Origin: Flavisphingopyxis soli
GTDB lineage: Bacteria > Pseudomonadota > Alphaproteobacteria > Sphingomonadales > Sphingomonadaceae
Assembly: GCF_007995095.1 (NCBI RefSeq)
Contig: NZ_VOPY01000001.1
Location: 211,001-275,000, forward strand
Length of the DNA stretch: 64,000 nt
Direction: 5' to 3'
Shown here: positions 25,531 through 34,832 of the stretch, one piece after another
Numbering within the stretch: the stretch's first letter is position 1
Layout: every line of letters begins with the position of its first letter
Translations under genes and position numbers: made by a program
Notes under the pieces: model-generated
What the model was told of the DNA's origin: nothing
The model's database searches: none
What the model saw: the letters and a program-made list of their open reading frames with translations, nothing else

Positions 25531-27140
25531 TCCCCGAACGACTGAGACCGACCCCGGGACTGTTCGCGCGCTTCGGCGTGCCGCTGGCGCTGCTGGCCGC
25601 GGCAATCGCCTGCGCCTTGTGGCCGCCCGCGCGCTGGGCGCTGATCGTCCTCGTGCCCTTGGTTGCCATCGCGGTGTGGGATTTCTTCCAGGATCAACAC
25701 ACGCTGCGGCGCAATTACCCGCTGGTCGCGCGGATCCGCTGGATCATGGAGGACCTGCGTCCCTTTGCGCGCGCCTATATCGTCGAGGGCGACCTTGAAG
25801 GCCGGCCGTTCGCGCACGACGAGCGCGGCCTCGTCTACGCGCGCGCCAAGGGCGATCTCGACGTCCACCCGTTCGGCACCGAACTCGACGTCTATTCGGA
25901 CGAATATCAATGGATGAGCCATTCGATGGCGCCCAATGCCGATGCGCCTGCGAGCTGGCGTGTCGATGTCGGCAACTCGCAGTGTAGCCGGCCCTATTCG
26001 GCCTCGCTCCTCAACATCTCGGCGATGAGCTTCGGCTCGCTGGGCGCCAACGCGATCGAGGCGCTCAACCTCGGCGCCAAACAGGGCGGGTTCTACCACG
26101 ATACCGGCGAAGGCGGATTGAGCGCCTATCACCGCAAGCATGACGGCGACCTCGTCTGGGAGATCGGCAGCGGTTATTTCGGTTGCCGCGATGCGAACGG
26201 CGCGTTCGATCCCGGGCGCTTTGCCGAGCGCGCCAGCGCCGACCAGGTCAAGATGGTCGAGATCAAACTGAGCCAGGGCGCCAAGCCCGGCCATGGCGGG
26301 GTCCTGCCCGGTGCCAAGGTCAGCGCAGAGATCGCCGCAACGCGTGATGTACCGGTTGGCATCGATTGCGTCTCGCCCGCGGCGCACAGCGCCTTTTCAA
26401 CGCCGATCGAAATGCTCGAATGGGCCGCGAAACTGCGCGACCTGTCAGGCGGCAAGCCGGTCGGGATCAAGCTGTGCGTCGGCCAGCCGCACGAGGTGCT
26501 TGCCGTCATGAAGGCAATGCTCGCGACGGGCATCACGCTCGACTATATCGTTGTCGACGGCGCCGAGGGTGGCACTGGCGCAGCGCCGCTCGAACTGTCG
26601 AACAGCGTCGGCATGCCCTTGCGCGAAGGCCTGATCTTCGTCCGCAACGCGCTCGTCGGAACGGGGCTCAAGCGCCACGTCCGCCTCGCCGCCTCGGGCA
26701 AGGTCCATTCGGGCGCCGGGCTGGCGATGAACCATGGCCTCGGCGCCGACTGGAGCAATGCCGCGCGCGGTTTCATGTTCGCCCTGGGCTGCGTCCAGTC
26801 GATGAAATGCCATACCGACATGTGCCCGACCGGCGTGACGACGCAGGACCCGACGCGCCAGCGCGGCCTCGTCATCCCCGACAAGGCACCACGCGTTGCG
26901 CGTTTCCATGCCGCGACGCTCGGCTCGTTGCGCGAGATCGTCGTCGCGATGGGGCTCGACAATCCGTGGCAGATCGCGCCGCATCACGTCCACCAACGGC
27001 TCAATTCGGCACGTTCGAACCCGACCGACCGAATCTACCATTTCTTCGAAGAAGGCGCGCTTCTCGCCGACCCCGAGGCGACGAGTTACGCGCGCTTCTG
27101 GGCCGCCGCGCAGGCAGAAAGCTTCAGGCGGGTTGCTTGA
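25527..27140 (+). CDS. FMN-binding glutamate synthase family protein
   Basis: This 537-residue protein opens with two transmembrane helices (residues about 14-48). A soluble domain similar to the FMN/TIM-barrel part of glutamate synthase follows: SAMSFGSLGANAIEALNLGA, LSQGAKPGHGGVLPGAKVS, VDGAEGGTGAAPLELSN and CHTDMCPTGVTTQDP with cysteines for an iron-sulfur centre. Stand-alone proteins of this type lack the glutaminase domain and their substrate is uncertain. The gene is coupled to the upstream dienelactone hydrolase. Its stop abuts the stop of the convergent TerC gene with no gap. Confidence 0.88.
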   Translation: MIPERLRPTPGLFARFGVPLALLAAAIACALWPPARWALIVLVPLVAIAVWDFFQDQHTLRRNYPLVARIRWIMEDLRPFARAYIVEGDLEGRPFAHDERGLVYARAKGDLDVHPFGTELDVYSDEYQWMSHSMAPNADAPASWRVDVGNSQCSRPYSASLLNISAMSFGSLGANAIEALNLGAKQGGFYHDTGEGGLSAYHRKHDGDLVWEIGSGYFGCRDANGAFDPGRFAERASADQVKMVEIKLSQGAKPGHGGVLPGAKVSAEIAATRDVPVGIDCVSPAAHSAFSTPIEMLEWAAKLRDLSGGKPVGIKLCVGQPHEVLAVMKAMLATGITLDYIVVDGAEGGTGAAPLELSNSVGMPLREGLIFVRNALVGTGLKRHVRLAASGKVHSGAGLAMNHGLGADWSNAARGFMFALGCVQSMKCHTDMCPTGVTTQDPTRQRGLVIPDKAPRVARFHAATLGSLREIVVAMGLDNPWQIAPHHVHQRLNSARSNPTDRIYHFFEEGALLADPEATSYARFWAAAQAESFRRVA

Positions 27141-27875
27141 TCAGCCGAACAGCGTGCCGACACCCAGGACCGGATCGACCCAGCCTTCGTAGATCATCTT
27201 GCCCGCGACAAAGACGATGACCGCTAGGCCAACATAGGCGATCCAGCGATGCCGTTCGATAATCCTGGCGATGTAGTTGGCAGCAAGACCCATCAGCGCG
27301 ACCGCGACGATCAGGCCGACGATCATGATGCCGGGATGATCCTTCGCCGCACCGGCAACCGCGAGCACGTTATCGAGGCTCATCGAGACATCGGCGAGCG
27401 CGACCGCCCAGGCGGCTCCGGCAAAGCTCCTTGCGGACTTGAGACCAGAATGTTCGTCGCCCAGTACCTCTTCGGATCCCGGGCTTTCGCCGCCGTGATG
27501 AATTTCGCGCCAGAATTTCCACGATACCCACAATAACAGCAGGCCGCCGGCGAAGATCAGCCCGACGACACCCATCAGCCAGGTAACAATCAGCGCGAAG
27601 AATATCCGCAGAAGCAGCGCCGCGCCGATCCCGATCAGGATGACCTTGCGACGCTGGTCGGCGGGCAGGCCCGCGGCGAGCGCGCCGACAACGATGGCAT
27701 TGTCGCCGGCCAGCACGAGGTCGATCATCAGCACCTGGCCGAACGCGGCAAGCGCGACCGGATCACCCAGATTCGAGAAGTCGTTGACGATATGACCCCA
27801 GATATCGGCAGGCGAGCCGAGACCGGAGGCAGCGGTGGCAGCAGAGGCCGCAGCGGAGAGAAAATCGATGATCAT
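27141..27875 (-). CDS. TerC family membrane protein
   Basis: This 244-residue protein has about seven hydrophobic helices and the paired metal-binding motifs of TerC proteins (LMIDLVLAGDNAIVVGALA and AVALADVSMSLDNVLAVAGA). The family is linked to metal ion efflux, for example Mn2+ in Alx/TerC homologues, and to tellurite resistance. No ter operon or manganese riboswitch is seen here. It lies between rho on one side and a convergent oxidoreductase on the other. The start gives MIIDFLSAAASA. Confidence 0.9.
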   Translation of the reverse strand: MIIDFLSAAASAATAASGLGSPADIWGHIVNDFSNLGDPVALAAFGQVLMIDLVLAGDNAIVVGALAAGLPADQRRKVILIGIGAALLLRIFFALIVTWLMGVVGLIFAGGLLLLWVSWKFWREIHHGGESPGSEEVLGDEHSGLKSARSFAGAAWAVALADVSMSLDNVLAVAGAAKDHPGIMIVGLIVAVALMGLAANYIARIIERHRWIAYVGLAVIVFVAGKMIYEGWVDPVLGVGTLFG

Positions 27876-27955
27876 GCGATCGACCCTAGAGGCTGATCCC
27901 CGTCATGGCGAGCGGATAAACGCGCGATTCCAACCGCAATGACGGCCCGATCGGC

Positions 27956-29212
27956 CTACTGGTTCATCGATTCGAAGAATTCCTCGTTGGTCTTGGAATC
28001 CTTCATCTTGTCGAGCAGGAACTCCATCGCATCGACGGTGCCCATCTGCATCAGGATGCGGCGCAGCACCCACATTTTCTTGAGCTGGTCGGGCTCGACG
28101 AGCAATTCTTCCTTGCGCGTGCCCGATTTGCCGACGTCGATCGACGGGAAGATGCGCTTGTCGGCGATCTTGCGGTCGAGGACGATCTCGGCGTTACCCG
28201 TGCCCTTGAATTCTTCGAAGATGACTTCGTCCATGCGGCTGCCGGTATCGATCAGCGAGGTCGAGATGATCGTCAGCGAGCCGCCTTCCTCGATGTTGCG
28301 CGCCGCGCCGAAGAAGCGCTTGGGACGCTGCAGCGCATTGGCGTCGACGCCGCCGGTCAGCACCTTGCCCGAACTCGGGACGACGGTGTTGTAGGCGCGC
28401 CCCAGTCGCGTGATGTTGTCGAGCAGGATGATGACATCCTTCTTGTGCTCGACGAGGCGCTTGGCCTTTTCGATCACCATTTCGGCGACCTGGACATGGC
28501 GCGTCGCGGGTTCGTCGAAGGTCGATGACACGACCTCGCCGACGACGGTGCGCTGCATGTCGGTGACTTCCTCGGGCCGCTCATCGATGAGGAGGACGAT
28601 GAGATAGCATTCGGGGTGGTTGACCGAGATCGCCTTGGCGATGTTCTGCATCATGATCGTCTTGCCGACGCGCGGCGGGGCGACGATCAGGCAGCGCTGT
28701 CCCTTGCCGAGCGGCGTCACGACGTCGAGCACGCGGCCCGTCTTGTCCTTGATCGTCGGATCCTCGATCTCGAGCTTGAGGCGTTCGTCGGGATAGAGCG
28801 GCGTCAGGTTATCGAAATTGACGCGGTGGCGGACCGCTTCGGGATCGTCGAAATTGACTGCGGTCAGCTTGGTCAGCGCAAAATAGCGTTCGCCGTCGCG
28901 CGGTCCGCGGATTTCGCCTTCGACCGTATCGCCGGTCCTGAGGCCGAATTTGCGGACCTGGTTGGGCGAGACGTAGATGTCGTCGGGCCCGGCGAGATAG
29001 TTCGCCTCGGGGCTACGCAGGAAACCGAAACCGTCGGACAGGACCTCGATCGTGCCGAGCCCCATGATTTCCTCGCCGTCGTCGCTCAATTCCTTGAGGA
29101 TGGCGAACATGAGGTCCTGTTTGCGCAGCGTCGAGCTGCCCTCGACGCCGAGCTCCTCGGCCATGGCGACGAGCTCTGCAGGCGCTTTTTTCTTGAGATC
29201 TTTAAGATGCAT
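27956..29212 (-). CDS. rho: Transcription termination factor Rho
   Basis: This 418-residue hexameric RNA helicase ends Rho-dependent transcripts. The N-terminal domain begins [20 protein letters not shown]. The cold-shock RNA-binding fold includes [15 protein letters not shown]. The ATPase has Walker A ([20 protein letters not shown]), Walker B ([14 protein letters not shown]), the Q loop ([19 protein letters not shown]) and the C-terminal [13 protein letters not shown] segment. The length is typical of alphaproteobacteria. About 190 bases separate it from hemJ upstream and may hold an autoregulatory leader. Confidence 0.98.
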   Translation of the reverse strand: MHLKDLKKKAPAELVAMAEELGVEGSSTLRKQDLMFAILKELSDDGEEIMGLGTIEVLSDGFGFLRSPEANYLAGPDDIYVSPNQVRKFGLRTGDTVEGEIRGPRDGERYFALTKLTAVNFDDPEAVRHRVNFDNLTPLYPDERLKLEIEDPTIKDKTGRVLDVVTPLGKGQRCLIVAPPRVGKTIMMQNIAKAISVNHPECYLIVLLIDERPEEVTDMQRTVVGEVVSSTFDEPATRHVQVAEMVIEKAKRLVEHKKDVIILLDNITRLGRAYNTVVPSSGKVLTGGVDANALQRPKRFFGAARNIEEGGSLTIISTSLIDTGSRMDEVIFEEFKGTGNAEIVLDRKIADKRIFPSIDVGKSGTRKEELLVEPDQLKKMWVLRRILMQMGTVDAMEFLLDKMKDSKTNEEFFESMNQ

Positions 29213-29398
29213 ATCGGTTTCCGTGGCGGAAAGGGGGAGGACTGGCTGGCGATCCGGTCTTGGGGAAAGACGCTGGAAAATCGTAAAGATCGCTTGATAA
29301 AGCTGCGATCGCCGCCGTTTTGGAACGCCAGCATTTAGGCGCGTTACAGGGTCAAGTCAATCGCGCTTGCTGGCAGGTCAGTGCGCCTTGCGGCGTGT

Positions 29399-29854
29399 TC
29401 AGAACGGCTTGGCGATGACCAGGATGACGATCAGCGCAGTCGCGATGCCGGGCACTTCGTTGAGCAGCCGCAACCGTTTTTCGCTGAGCGGCCGCTCGCC
29501 GCGCGCGAGCTTTTTCCAATAACCGACGCACCAGCCATGATAGCCCGACAGAGCGAGTACGAGCAGCAGCTTGGCGTGGAACCAGGCCTGATCCCAGATA
29601 CCGAGGCTAAAGGCGAGCGCGAGGCCAAACACCCAGACGAGGATCAGCGACGGGTTGAGGATGATCTTGATCAGCCGCTTTTCGCGCTCGATCCACAGCG
29701 CGTCCTCGGCCGAACCGACGGCGCTGGCGTGATGATAGACGAAAAAGCGCGGCAGCATGAACAATCCTGCGATGAGGAAGATCACGAAGATCACGTGCGC
29801 GGCCTTTATCCAGAGCACGGCAGTTCCCAGGAAGCCAACCAGTCCATCCATCAT
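29399..29854 (-). CDS. hemJ: Protoporphyrinogen oxidase HemJ (CopD-like membrane protein)
   Basis: This 151-residue integral-membrane protein has about four helices and the HemJ hallmarks: WIKAAHVIFVIFLIAGLFML with a haem-ligand-type His, LPRFFVYHHAS, WFHAKLLLVLALSGYHGW and SEKRLRLLNEVPG. It catalyses the penultimate haem-synthesis step, protoporphyrinogen IX to protoporphyrin IX. The gene overlaps hemE by 4 bases, which links two haem enzymes in one transcript upstream of rho. Confidence 0.93.
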   Translation of the reverse strand: MMDGLVGFLGTAVLWIKAAHVIFVIFLIAGLFMLPRFFVYHHASAVGSAEDALWIEREKRLIKIILNPSLILVWVFGLALAFSLGIWDQAWFHAKLLLVLALSGYHGWCVGYWKKLARGERPLSEKRLRLLNEVPGIATALIVILVIAKPF

Positions 29855-30882
29855 GCGCCTCTCACAATTGCTACGAGCTGCTCGACATGCGCAATTGGCG
29901 TATCGGGCAAGATACCATGGCCGAGATTGAAGATATGCGGCCGGCCTTCGAACGCCGATATGATCGATCTCGCCGCGCTTTCAAGCTGGCTGCCGCCGAC
30001 GATCAATGCAAGCGGATCGAGATTGCCCTGCACCGGCAGATCGGCAGGCAGTTCGCGCGCCGCCCAGTCGGGATCGACCGTCTCGTCGAGGCCGATCGCA
30101 TCGACCCCTGTTCCGGCAGCATAAGCGGCAAGCTTTCCGCCTGCGCCCTTGGGAAAGCCGATGATCGGCACATCGGGATGGCGCGCGCGCAGGCCATCAA
30201 TGATCGCCCGGTTGGGCGCAATCACCCAGTCATCGAACTGCGCGGGCGACAACGATCCCGCCCAGCTGTCGAACAATTGCACCGCATCGACCCCGGCGGC
30301 GATCTGGCCAGAGAGATAATCGATGCTCGTCGTTACGATCGCATCGATCAGGGCGCCGAAGCGGACGGGATCGCCATAGGCCATGCGCCGCGCCGCCGCC
30401 TGGTCGCGGCTGCCCTCACCGTTGACCATATAGGTCGCCACTGTCCACGGACTGCCGGCAAAGCCCAGAAAGGTGGTGCCAGGCGTCAGCTGCGCCTTCA
30501 CCCTGCGCACGGTGTCGTAAACCGGATCGAAGCGCTCGAGCACAGGTGCCAGGTCCTCAAGCGCGGCATCGGCAAGCCGCGGCGACAGATGCGGGCCTTC
30601 ACCGACGCGAAATTCGAGATGCTGGCCGAGCGCATGCGGCACGATCAATATGTCCGAAAACAGGATCGATCCGTCGAAGGCAAAGCGACGCAGCGGTTGC
30701 AACGTCACCTCGGCCGCAGCCTCGCTGTCATAAACGAGGTCGAGAAAACCGCCTTTTTCGGCACGCAAGGCGCGATATTCAGGAAGATAGCGCCCCGCCT
30801 GGCGCATCAGCCAGAGCGGTGGCCGTGGCTGGCGCTCCCCGCGCAATACGGCGAGCAGGGGTTTGAAGTGAGCGTGCGTCAT
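29851..30882 (-). CDS. hemE: Uroporphyrinogen decarboxylase
   Basis: This 343-residue HemE removes four carboxyls from uroporphyrinogen III to make coproporphyrinogen III. It shows PPLWLMRQAGRYLPEYRALR (substrate-binding Arg cluster), FAFDGSILFSDILIVPHALG with the catalytic Asp, GFAGSPWTVATYMVNGEGS and FNLGHGILPDTP. Its 5' end faces the proposed replication origin. In Caulobacter and other alphaproteobacteria oriC also lies next to hemE, which supports that assignment. Confidence 0.97.
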   Translation of the reverse strand: MTHAHFKPLLAVLRGERQPRPPLWLMRQAGRYLPEYRALRAEKGGFLDLVYDSEAAAEVTLQPLRRFAFDGSILFSDILIVPHALGQHLEFRVGEGPHLSPRLADAALEDLAPVLERFDPVYDTVRRVKAQLTPGTTFLGFAGSPWTVATYMVNGEGSRDQAAARRMAYGDPVRFGALIDAIVTTSIDYLSGQIAAGVDAVQLFDSWAGSLSPAQFDDWVIAPNRAIIDGLRARHPDVPIIGFPKGAGGKLAAYAAGTGVDAIGLDETVDPDWAARELPADLPVQGNLDPLALIVGGSQLESAARSIISAFEGRPHIFNLGHGILPDTPIAHVEQLVAIVRGA

Positions 30883-30904
30883 GCGTGTCCCTGGATTGGC
30901 TCGT

Positions 30905-31200
30905 CGACCCTGCTTAGCCTCTTACTAATATAATAGAGTCTATAGGATGATGTTGTAGGTTGGGCCGTGGAGAGCGTGCATAAAGACCTTATCCGCGTTT
31001 TGCCAACAGTCCGGCGCAACCCCCGTCTCGGTTCGCCGCCGAGTCGGAACAACCATCCCCGCTATCCACAGGCTGTTGATAAGATTTCGCGCTGTGGATC
31101 ATCTGTGTATAAAAATCGCAATGCGGGGCAAAAGGTACTGGGGTGCCTGTTCTGCGCGGTTTATACCGGCCTTATCCACAGGCCTATCGTCTATTGAAGG
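30905..31200. other. Proposed chromosomal replication origin (oriC) between hemE and ppsR
   Basis: This 333-base gene-free gap (30883-31215) contains several DnaA-box-like 9-mers. They are TTATCCACA at 31172-31180 (consensus), CTATCCACA at 31062-31070, reverse-strand TTATCAACA at 31074-31082, TGATCCACA at 31093-31101, TTATACACA at 31104-31112, and a weaker TTATCCGCG at 30989-30997. An AT-rich stretch, cttactaatataatagagtc around 30921-30947, could be the unwinding element. Alphaproteobacterial origins often sit beside hemE, parAB is about 10 kb away, and flanking genes point outward. No CtrA-like TTAA-N7-TTAA site was found. The exact limits are my estimate. Confidence 0.78.
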
Positions 31201-31215
31201 GGACGCGACGAGATT

Positions 31216-32037
31216 ATGACGCAGCGGCTCCATATCCATCTCGTTTCCGATTCCACCGGTGAAACGCTCGACACCATCGCCAAGGCGGCGCTGGCGCAGT
31301 TCGACGATATCGATGTCGTGCGCCATTTCCATCCCCTGATCCGGTCTGAAGCCGATCTCGAGCGGACGATTGGCGACATGGCGGCCAATCCGGGGCTGGT
31401 CCTTCATACCATGGTCAACCGCGACAACCGCCGCACGCTCGAACGCGCCTGCCGCCGGCATGATCTTCCTGCGGTTGCCGCGCTCGATCCGGTGACCGAC
31501 GCATTGTCGAGCCTGCTCCACCAGGAAGCGCAAGCGCGTCCCGGGCGCCAGCACGTCCTCGACGCCGCCTATTTCGCGCGCGTCGACGCGATCCAGTTCA
31601 CCATCGCGCACGACGACGGGATCAACTGGGAAAACTGGGAAGAGGCCGATATCGTGCTCGCCGGCGTATCGCGCACGTCGAAGACGCCGACGAGCATCTA
31701 TCTCGCCAATCGCGGGTTCAAGACCGCCAACATCCCCGTCGTCGTCGAATCGCCGCCGCCCGACAAGCTCTACAAACTGACCCACCCGATGGTGATCGGC
31801 CTGACGACGAGCGTCAGCCGGCTGGTCGAGGTGCGGCGCAACCGCCTGCTGTCGGTCGGCCAGGCGCCCGAGACCAATTATGTCGACGAGGACGCGGTCA
31901 AGCGCGAGCTCGCCTTTGCGCGCCGGATGTTTGCCGACAATGGCTGGCCGGTGATCGACGTGACGCGCCGGTCGATCGAGGAAACCGCGGCGGCGATCAT
32001 CAAGCTCGCCCAGTCGCGCGACATGGAGTTGGCATGA
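31216..32037 (+). CDS. ppsR: Bifunctional kinase/pyrophosphorylase regulating PEP synthase (DUF299)
   Basis: This 273-residue DUF299 protein reversibly phosphorylates and dephosphorylates pyruvate phosphate dikinase or PEP synthase on a Thr. It has the nucleotide-binding segment ADIVLAGVSRTSKTPTSIYLA (P-loop-like GVSRTSKT), HLVSDSTGETLD at the N-terminus, PPPDKLYKL and the basic TTSVSRLVEVRRNRLL. The stop overlaps maf by 4 bases. It is the first gene to the right of the proposed origin, and its promoter probably lies inside the DnaA-box region (31172-31215). Confidence 0.95.
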   Translation: MTQRLHIHLVSDSTGETLDTIAKAALAQFDDIDVVRHFHPLIRSEADLERTIGDMAANPGLVLHTMVNRDNRRTLERACRRHDLPAVAALDPVTDALSSLLHQEAQARPGRQHVLDAAYFARVDAIQFTIAHDDGINWENWEEADIVLAGVSRTSKTPTSIYLANRGFKTANIPVVVESPPPDKLYKLTHPMVIGLTTSVSRLVEVRRNRLLSVGQAPETNYVDEDAVKRELAFARRMFADNGWPVIDVTRRSIEETAAAIIKLAQSRDMELA

Positions 32038-32627
32038 GCGAGCGCATCGTTCTCGCATCGGGCAGCGCGTCGCGCCGCGCGATGCTGACGCATGCAGGTG
32101 TGCCGCATGACGTCATGCCGACGCAGGTCGACGAAGCGGCGATCAAACGCGACCTGGCGACGAGCGCGCCGGCAGATCTCGCCGCCGCACTCGCGCTCGC
32201 CAAGGCCCGCGCCGGGTCGGATGCGGCGCCGGGGCGCATTGTCCTCGGCGGCGATTCACTCGTCGCGCTTGATGGGCGGATTTACGACAAGCCCGCCAGC
32301 CGCGCGGAGGCCGCGGAACACCTTGCGGCATTTTCCGACCACACGATCGCATTGCACAGCGCCGCGGCGCTGGTTCGTGACGGGCAGACGCTCGCGACGA
32401 CCGCCGATGTTGCGCAGCTCGTCGTCCGCCCGCTGTCGCCCGGCTTTATCGAAGCCTATCTCGACGCTGAATGGCCCGCGATCGCCGCGTGCGCCGGCTG
32501 CTTCCGGATCGAGGGCATGGGGGTCCAGCTATTCTCCTCGCTCAAGGGGAACCATTTTACCATTCTCGGCATGCCTCTCCTAGGATTGCTGAGCGAACTC
32601 AGGACTTTGGATGTAATGACGTCATGA
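32034..32627 (+). CDS. Maf-like nucleotide pyrophosphatase
   Basis: This 197-residue Maf/HAM1-fold protein begins ERIVLASGSASRRAMLTHAG and carries the catalytic aspartate-containing GRIVLGGDSLVALDGRIYDKP and EGMGVQLFSSLKGNHFTILGMPL. Maf proteins hydrolyse dTTP, UTP or modified nucleoside triphosphates and can arrest septation. The subfamily specificity cannot be read here. Translation is coupled to ppsR upstream and aroE downstream by 4-base overlaps. Confidence 0.93.
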   Translation: MSERIVLASGSASRRAMLTHAGVPHDVMPTQVDEAAIKRDLATSAPADLAAALALAKARAGSDAAPGRIVLGGDSLVALDGRIYDKPASRAEAAEHLAAFSDHTIALHSAAALVRDGQTLATTADVAQLVVRPLSPGFIEAYLDAEWPAIAACAGCFRIEGMGVQLFSSLKGNHFTILGMPLLGLLSELRTLDVMTS

Positions 32628-33460
32628 CGAATTCCGCCGGCCCGTTGCAGCCCGACGGCGCCTATGCCGAGGTGATCGGCGATCCCGTCGCACACAGCAA
32701 ATCGCCGATCATCCATCGCTTCTGGCTCGACCGGCTCGGCATCGCCGCCGATTATCGCGCGACGCGCGTCGAGGCCGATGGCCTCGCCGCCTATTTCGCC
32801 GACCGCAAGGCCGACCCCGCCTGGCTCGGCTGCAACATCACGATGCCGCACAAGATCGCGGCGCTCGATCTTGTCGCCAATGCGGGCGATCTCGCGCAAT
32901 CGATCGGCGCGACCAATACCGTCCTGCGCGACGGCGATCGGCTGATCGCGACCAATACCGACGCAGCGGGATTCTATGGCCCGATCGCCGATTTCGATCT
33001 CGCCGGTGCGCCGGTTGCAGTGATCGGTGCGGGGGGCGCGGCCCGCGCCGTGCTGTTTGCGCTGGCGCGTTGCGATATCGGTCCGCTGACGCTGATCGCG
33101 CGCAACCCGCTCAAGGCGGCGATGCTGCTTTCAGCGCTGAAGCTCACCGGCGCGACGCAGGGACTCGACGCACCGCTGCCGCCCGCGCGCCTGCTGGTCA
33201 ATGCCAGCCCACTCGGCATGGCGGGGCACGACGCCTATGCCGGTGACCTCGACCGCTTGCCGCCCGAAGCGATCGTCTACGATCTCGTTTATGATCCGCT
33301 CGTCACGCCGCTCATCGCGGCAGCCGAGGCGCGCGGGCTCGAAACGATCGACGGGCTCGAAATGCTCGTCGGCCAGGCAGCGGTCGCGTTCGAGCTGTTC
33401 TTCGGCGTCGCCGCGCCGCGCGAGCACGACGGCGAGCTGCGCGAACTGTTGACGTCATGA
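32624..33460 (+). CDS. aroE: Shikimate dehydrogenase
   Basis: This 278-residue NADP-dependent enzyme reduces 3-dehydroshikimate to shikimate. The N-terminal substrate domain has AYAEVIGDPVAHSKSPIIHR, LGCNITMPHKIAAL with the catalytic lysine and ATNTDAAGFYGPI. The NADP domain has VAVIGAGGAARAVLFALA. The C-terminal GLEMLVGQAAVAFELFFGV is characteristic. The ATG at 32624 overlaps the maf stop. Its own stop overlaps coaE by 4 bases. Confidence 0.96.
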   Translation: MTNSAGPLQPDGAYAEVIGDPVAHSKSPIIHRFWLDRLGIAADYRATRVEADGLAAYFADRKADPAWLGCNITMPHKIAALDLVANAGDLAQSIGATNTVLRDGDRLIATNTDAAGFYGPIADFDLAGAPVAVIGAGGAARAVLFALARCDIGPLTLIARNPLKAAMLLSALKLTGATQGLDAPLPPARLLVNASPLGMAGHDAYAGDLDRLPPEAIVYDLVYDPLVTPLIAAAEARGLETIDGLEMLVGQAAVAFELFFGVAAPREHDGELRELLTS

Positions 33461-34089
33461 ACACAAAGCCGCCCGCAGGCCCGCTGGTCGTCGGCCTAAC
33501 CGGATCGATCGGCATGGGCAAATCGACCGTCGCGGCGATGCTGCGGGAGGAAGGCGTGCCGGTGTTCGATGCCGATGCCGCGGTCCACGCGCTGCAGGGG
33601 CCGGGTGGCGCGTTGCTTGCTGAGATCGAGGCACGCTTTCCCGGGAGTACGGGTCCCGCCGGCGTCGATCGCGCGGTGCTCGGTGCGCGCGTGTTCGAGG
33701 ATCCCGCCGCGCTCGCCGATCTCGAGGGGATCGTTCACCCCGCGGTGGCGCGCGCGCAGCGCGATTTCCTCGATACGCACACCGATGCGCCCTTCGTCGT
33801 GCTCGATATCCCGTTGTTGTTCGAAAAGGGCGGCGCAGCCCTGGTCGACCGAGTCGTCGTCGTTTCGGCCCCCGAAACCGTCCAGCGCGAGCGGGTCCTT
33901 GCGCGCCCCGGAATGAACCAGGAAAAATTCTCCGATATCCTCGCGCTGCAGACTCCCGATCGCGAAAAAAGGCAGCGCGCCGACCATGTTATCGACACCG
34001 GCGTACCGCTCGCCGAGACGCGCCGCGCGATTGCTGCGCTCGTCGATACGCTTCGCGACTTGTCATCGGCGCGCGAGAGGACAATATGA
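33457..34089 (+). CDS. coaE: Dephospho-CoA kinase
   Basis: This 210-residue P-loop kinase phosphorylates dephospho-CoA in the last step of CoA synthesis. It has Walker A (VVGLTGSIGMGKSTVAAML), the lid/base motif VFDADAAVHALQGPGG, LDIPLLFEKGGAALVDRVVVVSAP and the tail EKRQRADHVIDTG. It is coupled to aroE by an ATGA overlap and followed eight bases later by dnaQ. The maf-aroE-coaE-dnaQ run is a common alphaproteobacterial arrangement. Confidence 0.97.
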   Translation: MNTKPPAGPLVVGLTGSIGMGKSTVAAMLREEGVPVFDADAAVHALQGPGGALLAEIEARFPGSTGPAGVDRAVLGARVFEDPAALADLEGIVHPAVARAQRDFLDTHTDAPFVVLDIPLLFEKGGAALVDRVVVVSAPETVQRERVLARPGMNQEKFSDILALQTPDREKRQRADHVIDTGVPLAETRRAIAALVDTLRDLSSARERTI

Positions 34090-34096
34090 TTATCAC

Positions 34097-34789
34097 ATGC
34101 GTGAAATTGTCTTTGATACCGAAACCACCGGCTTCGACCCAAAATCGGGCGATCGCATGGTTGAGATCGGCTGTATCGAACTGATCGACCGGATCGAGAC
34201 CGGCCGCACCTATCACGCCTATTTCAATCCCTGCCGGACGATGCCGCCAGGTGCCGAGGCGATTCACGGACTCGGCGACGCCTTCCTCGCGAACAAGCCC
34301 AAATTTTCCGATAAGGTCGCCGAGCTGCTCGACTTCCTGGGAGATGCCAAGCTCGTCGCGCACAACGCGCCGTTCGATTTCGGCTTTCTCAACGCCGAAC
34401 TGGGCCTGTGCGGACAGCGCGGCGTGTGCATGACGCGGATGATCGACACGATCGCCATCGCCCGCACGCTGCATCCCGGCGCCAAGCACAGCCTCGACGC
34501 GCTGTGCACGCGTTACGGCATCGATCGCAGCCATCGCGTCAAGCACGGCGCGCTGCTCGACGCCGAATTGCTGACCCAATTGTATATCGAGCTGACCGGC
34601 GGGCGGCAGATCGGATTCGATATCGGCCTCGCCAAGGCGCCCGGCCAGTCCGACCAGCCTGCTTCGCGCGCGCCCGCCCGACCCTATCGCGAGCCGCGCG
34701 CTTTTGCCGCGAGCGCCGCCGAACTTGCTCGTCACGCCGCTTTTATCGCGCGGATCGACGGCGCCTTGTGGAACGCCGACGCCGCCTAG
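34097..34789 (+). CDS. dnaQ: DNA polymerase III epsilon (proofreading exonuclease)
   Basis: This 230-residue 3'-5' exonuclease proofreads for the replicative polymerase. The Exo motifs are visible: Exo I REIVFDTETTGFDP, Exo II HNAPFDFGFLNAEL and Exo III HRVKHGALLDAELL with the His and Asp. The C-terminal 60 residues (after LYIELTGGRQIGFD) are Pro/Arg-rich and less conserved, where the alpha-binding tail normally lies. I chose the ATG at 34097, which starts the Exo I strand directly. Confidence 0.95.
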   Translation: MREIVFDTETTGFDPKSGDRMVEIGCIELIDRIETGRTYHAYFNPCRTMPPGAEAIHGLGDAFLANKPKFSDKVAELLDFLGDAKLVAHNAPFDFGFLNAELGLCGQRGVCMTRMIDTIAIARTLHPGAKHSLDALCTRYGIDRSHRVKHGALLDAELLTQLYIELTGGRQIGFDIGLAKAPGQSDQPASRAPARPYREPRAFAASAAELARHAAFIARIDGALWNADAA

Positions 34790-34832
34790 ACCGTTGAACC
34801 CCTGCATCTCGCGTGGGGATAAGGAGCATAAT

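Noticed and set aside
30967-31197. A 76-residue plus-strand open frame inside the origin gap.
   Set aside because: It overlaps the DnaA-box cluster, has no protein-like features and ends within the ppsR promoter region.
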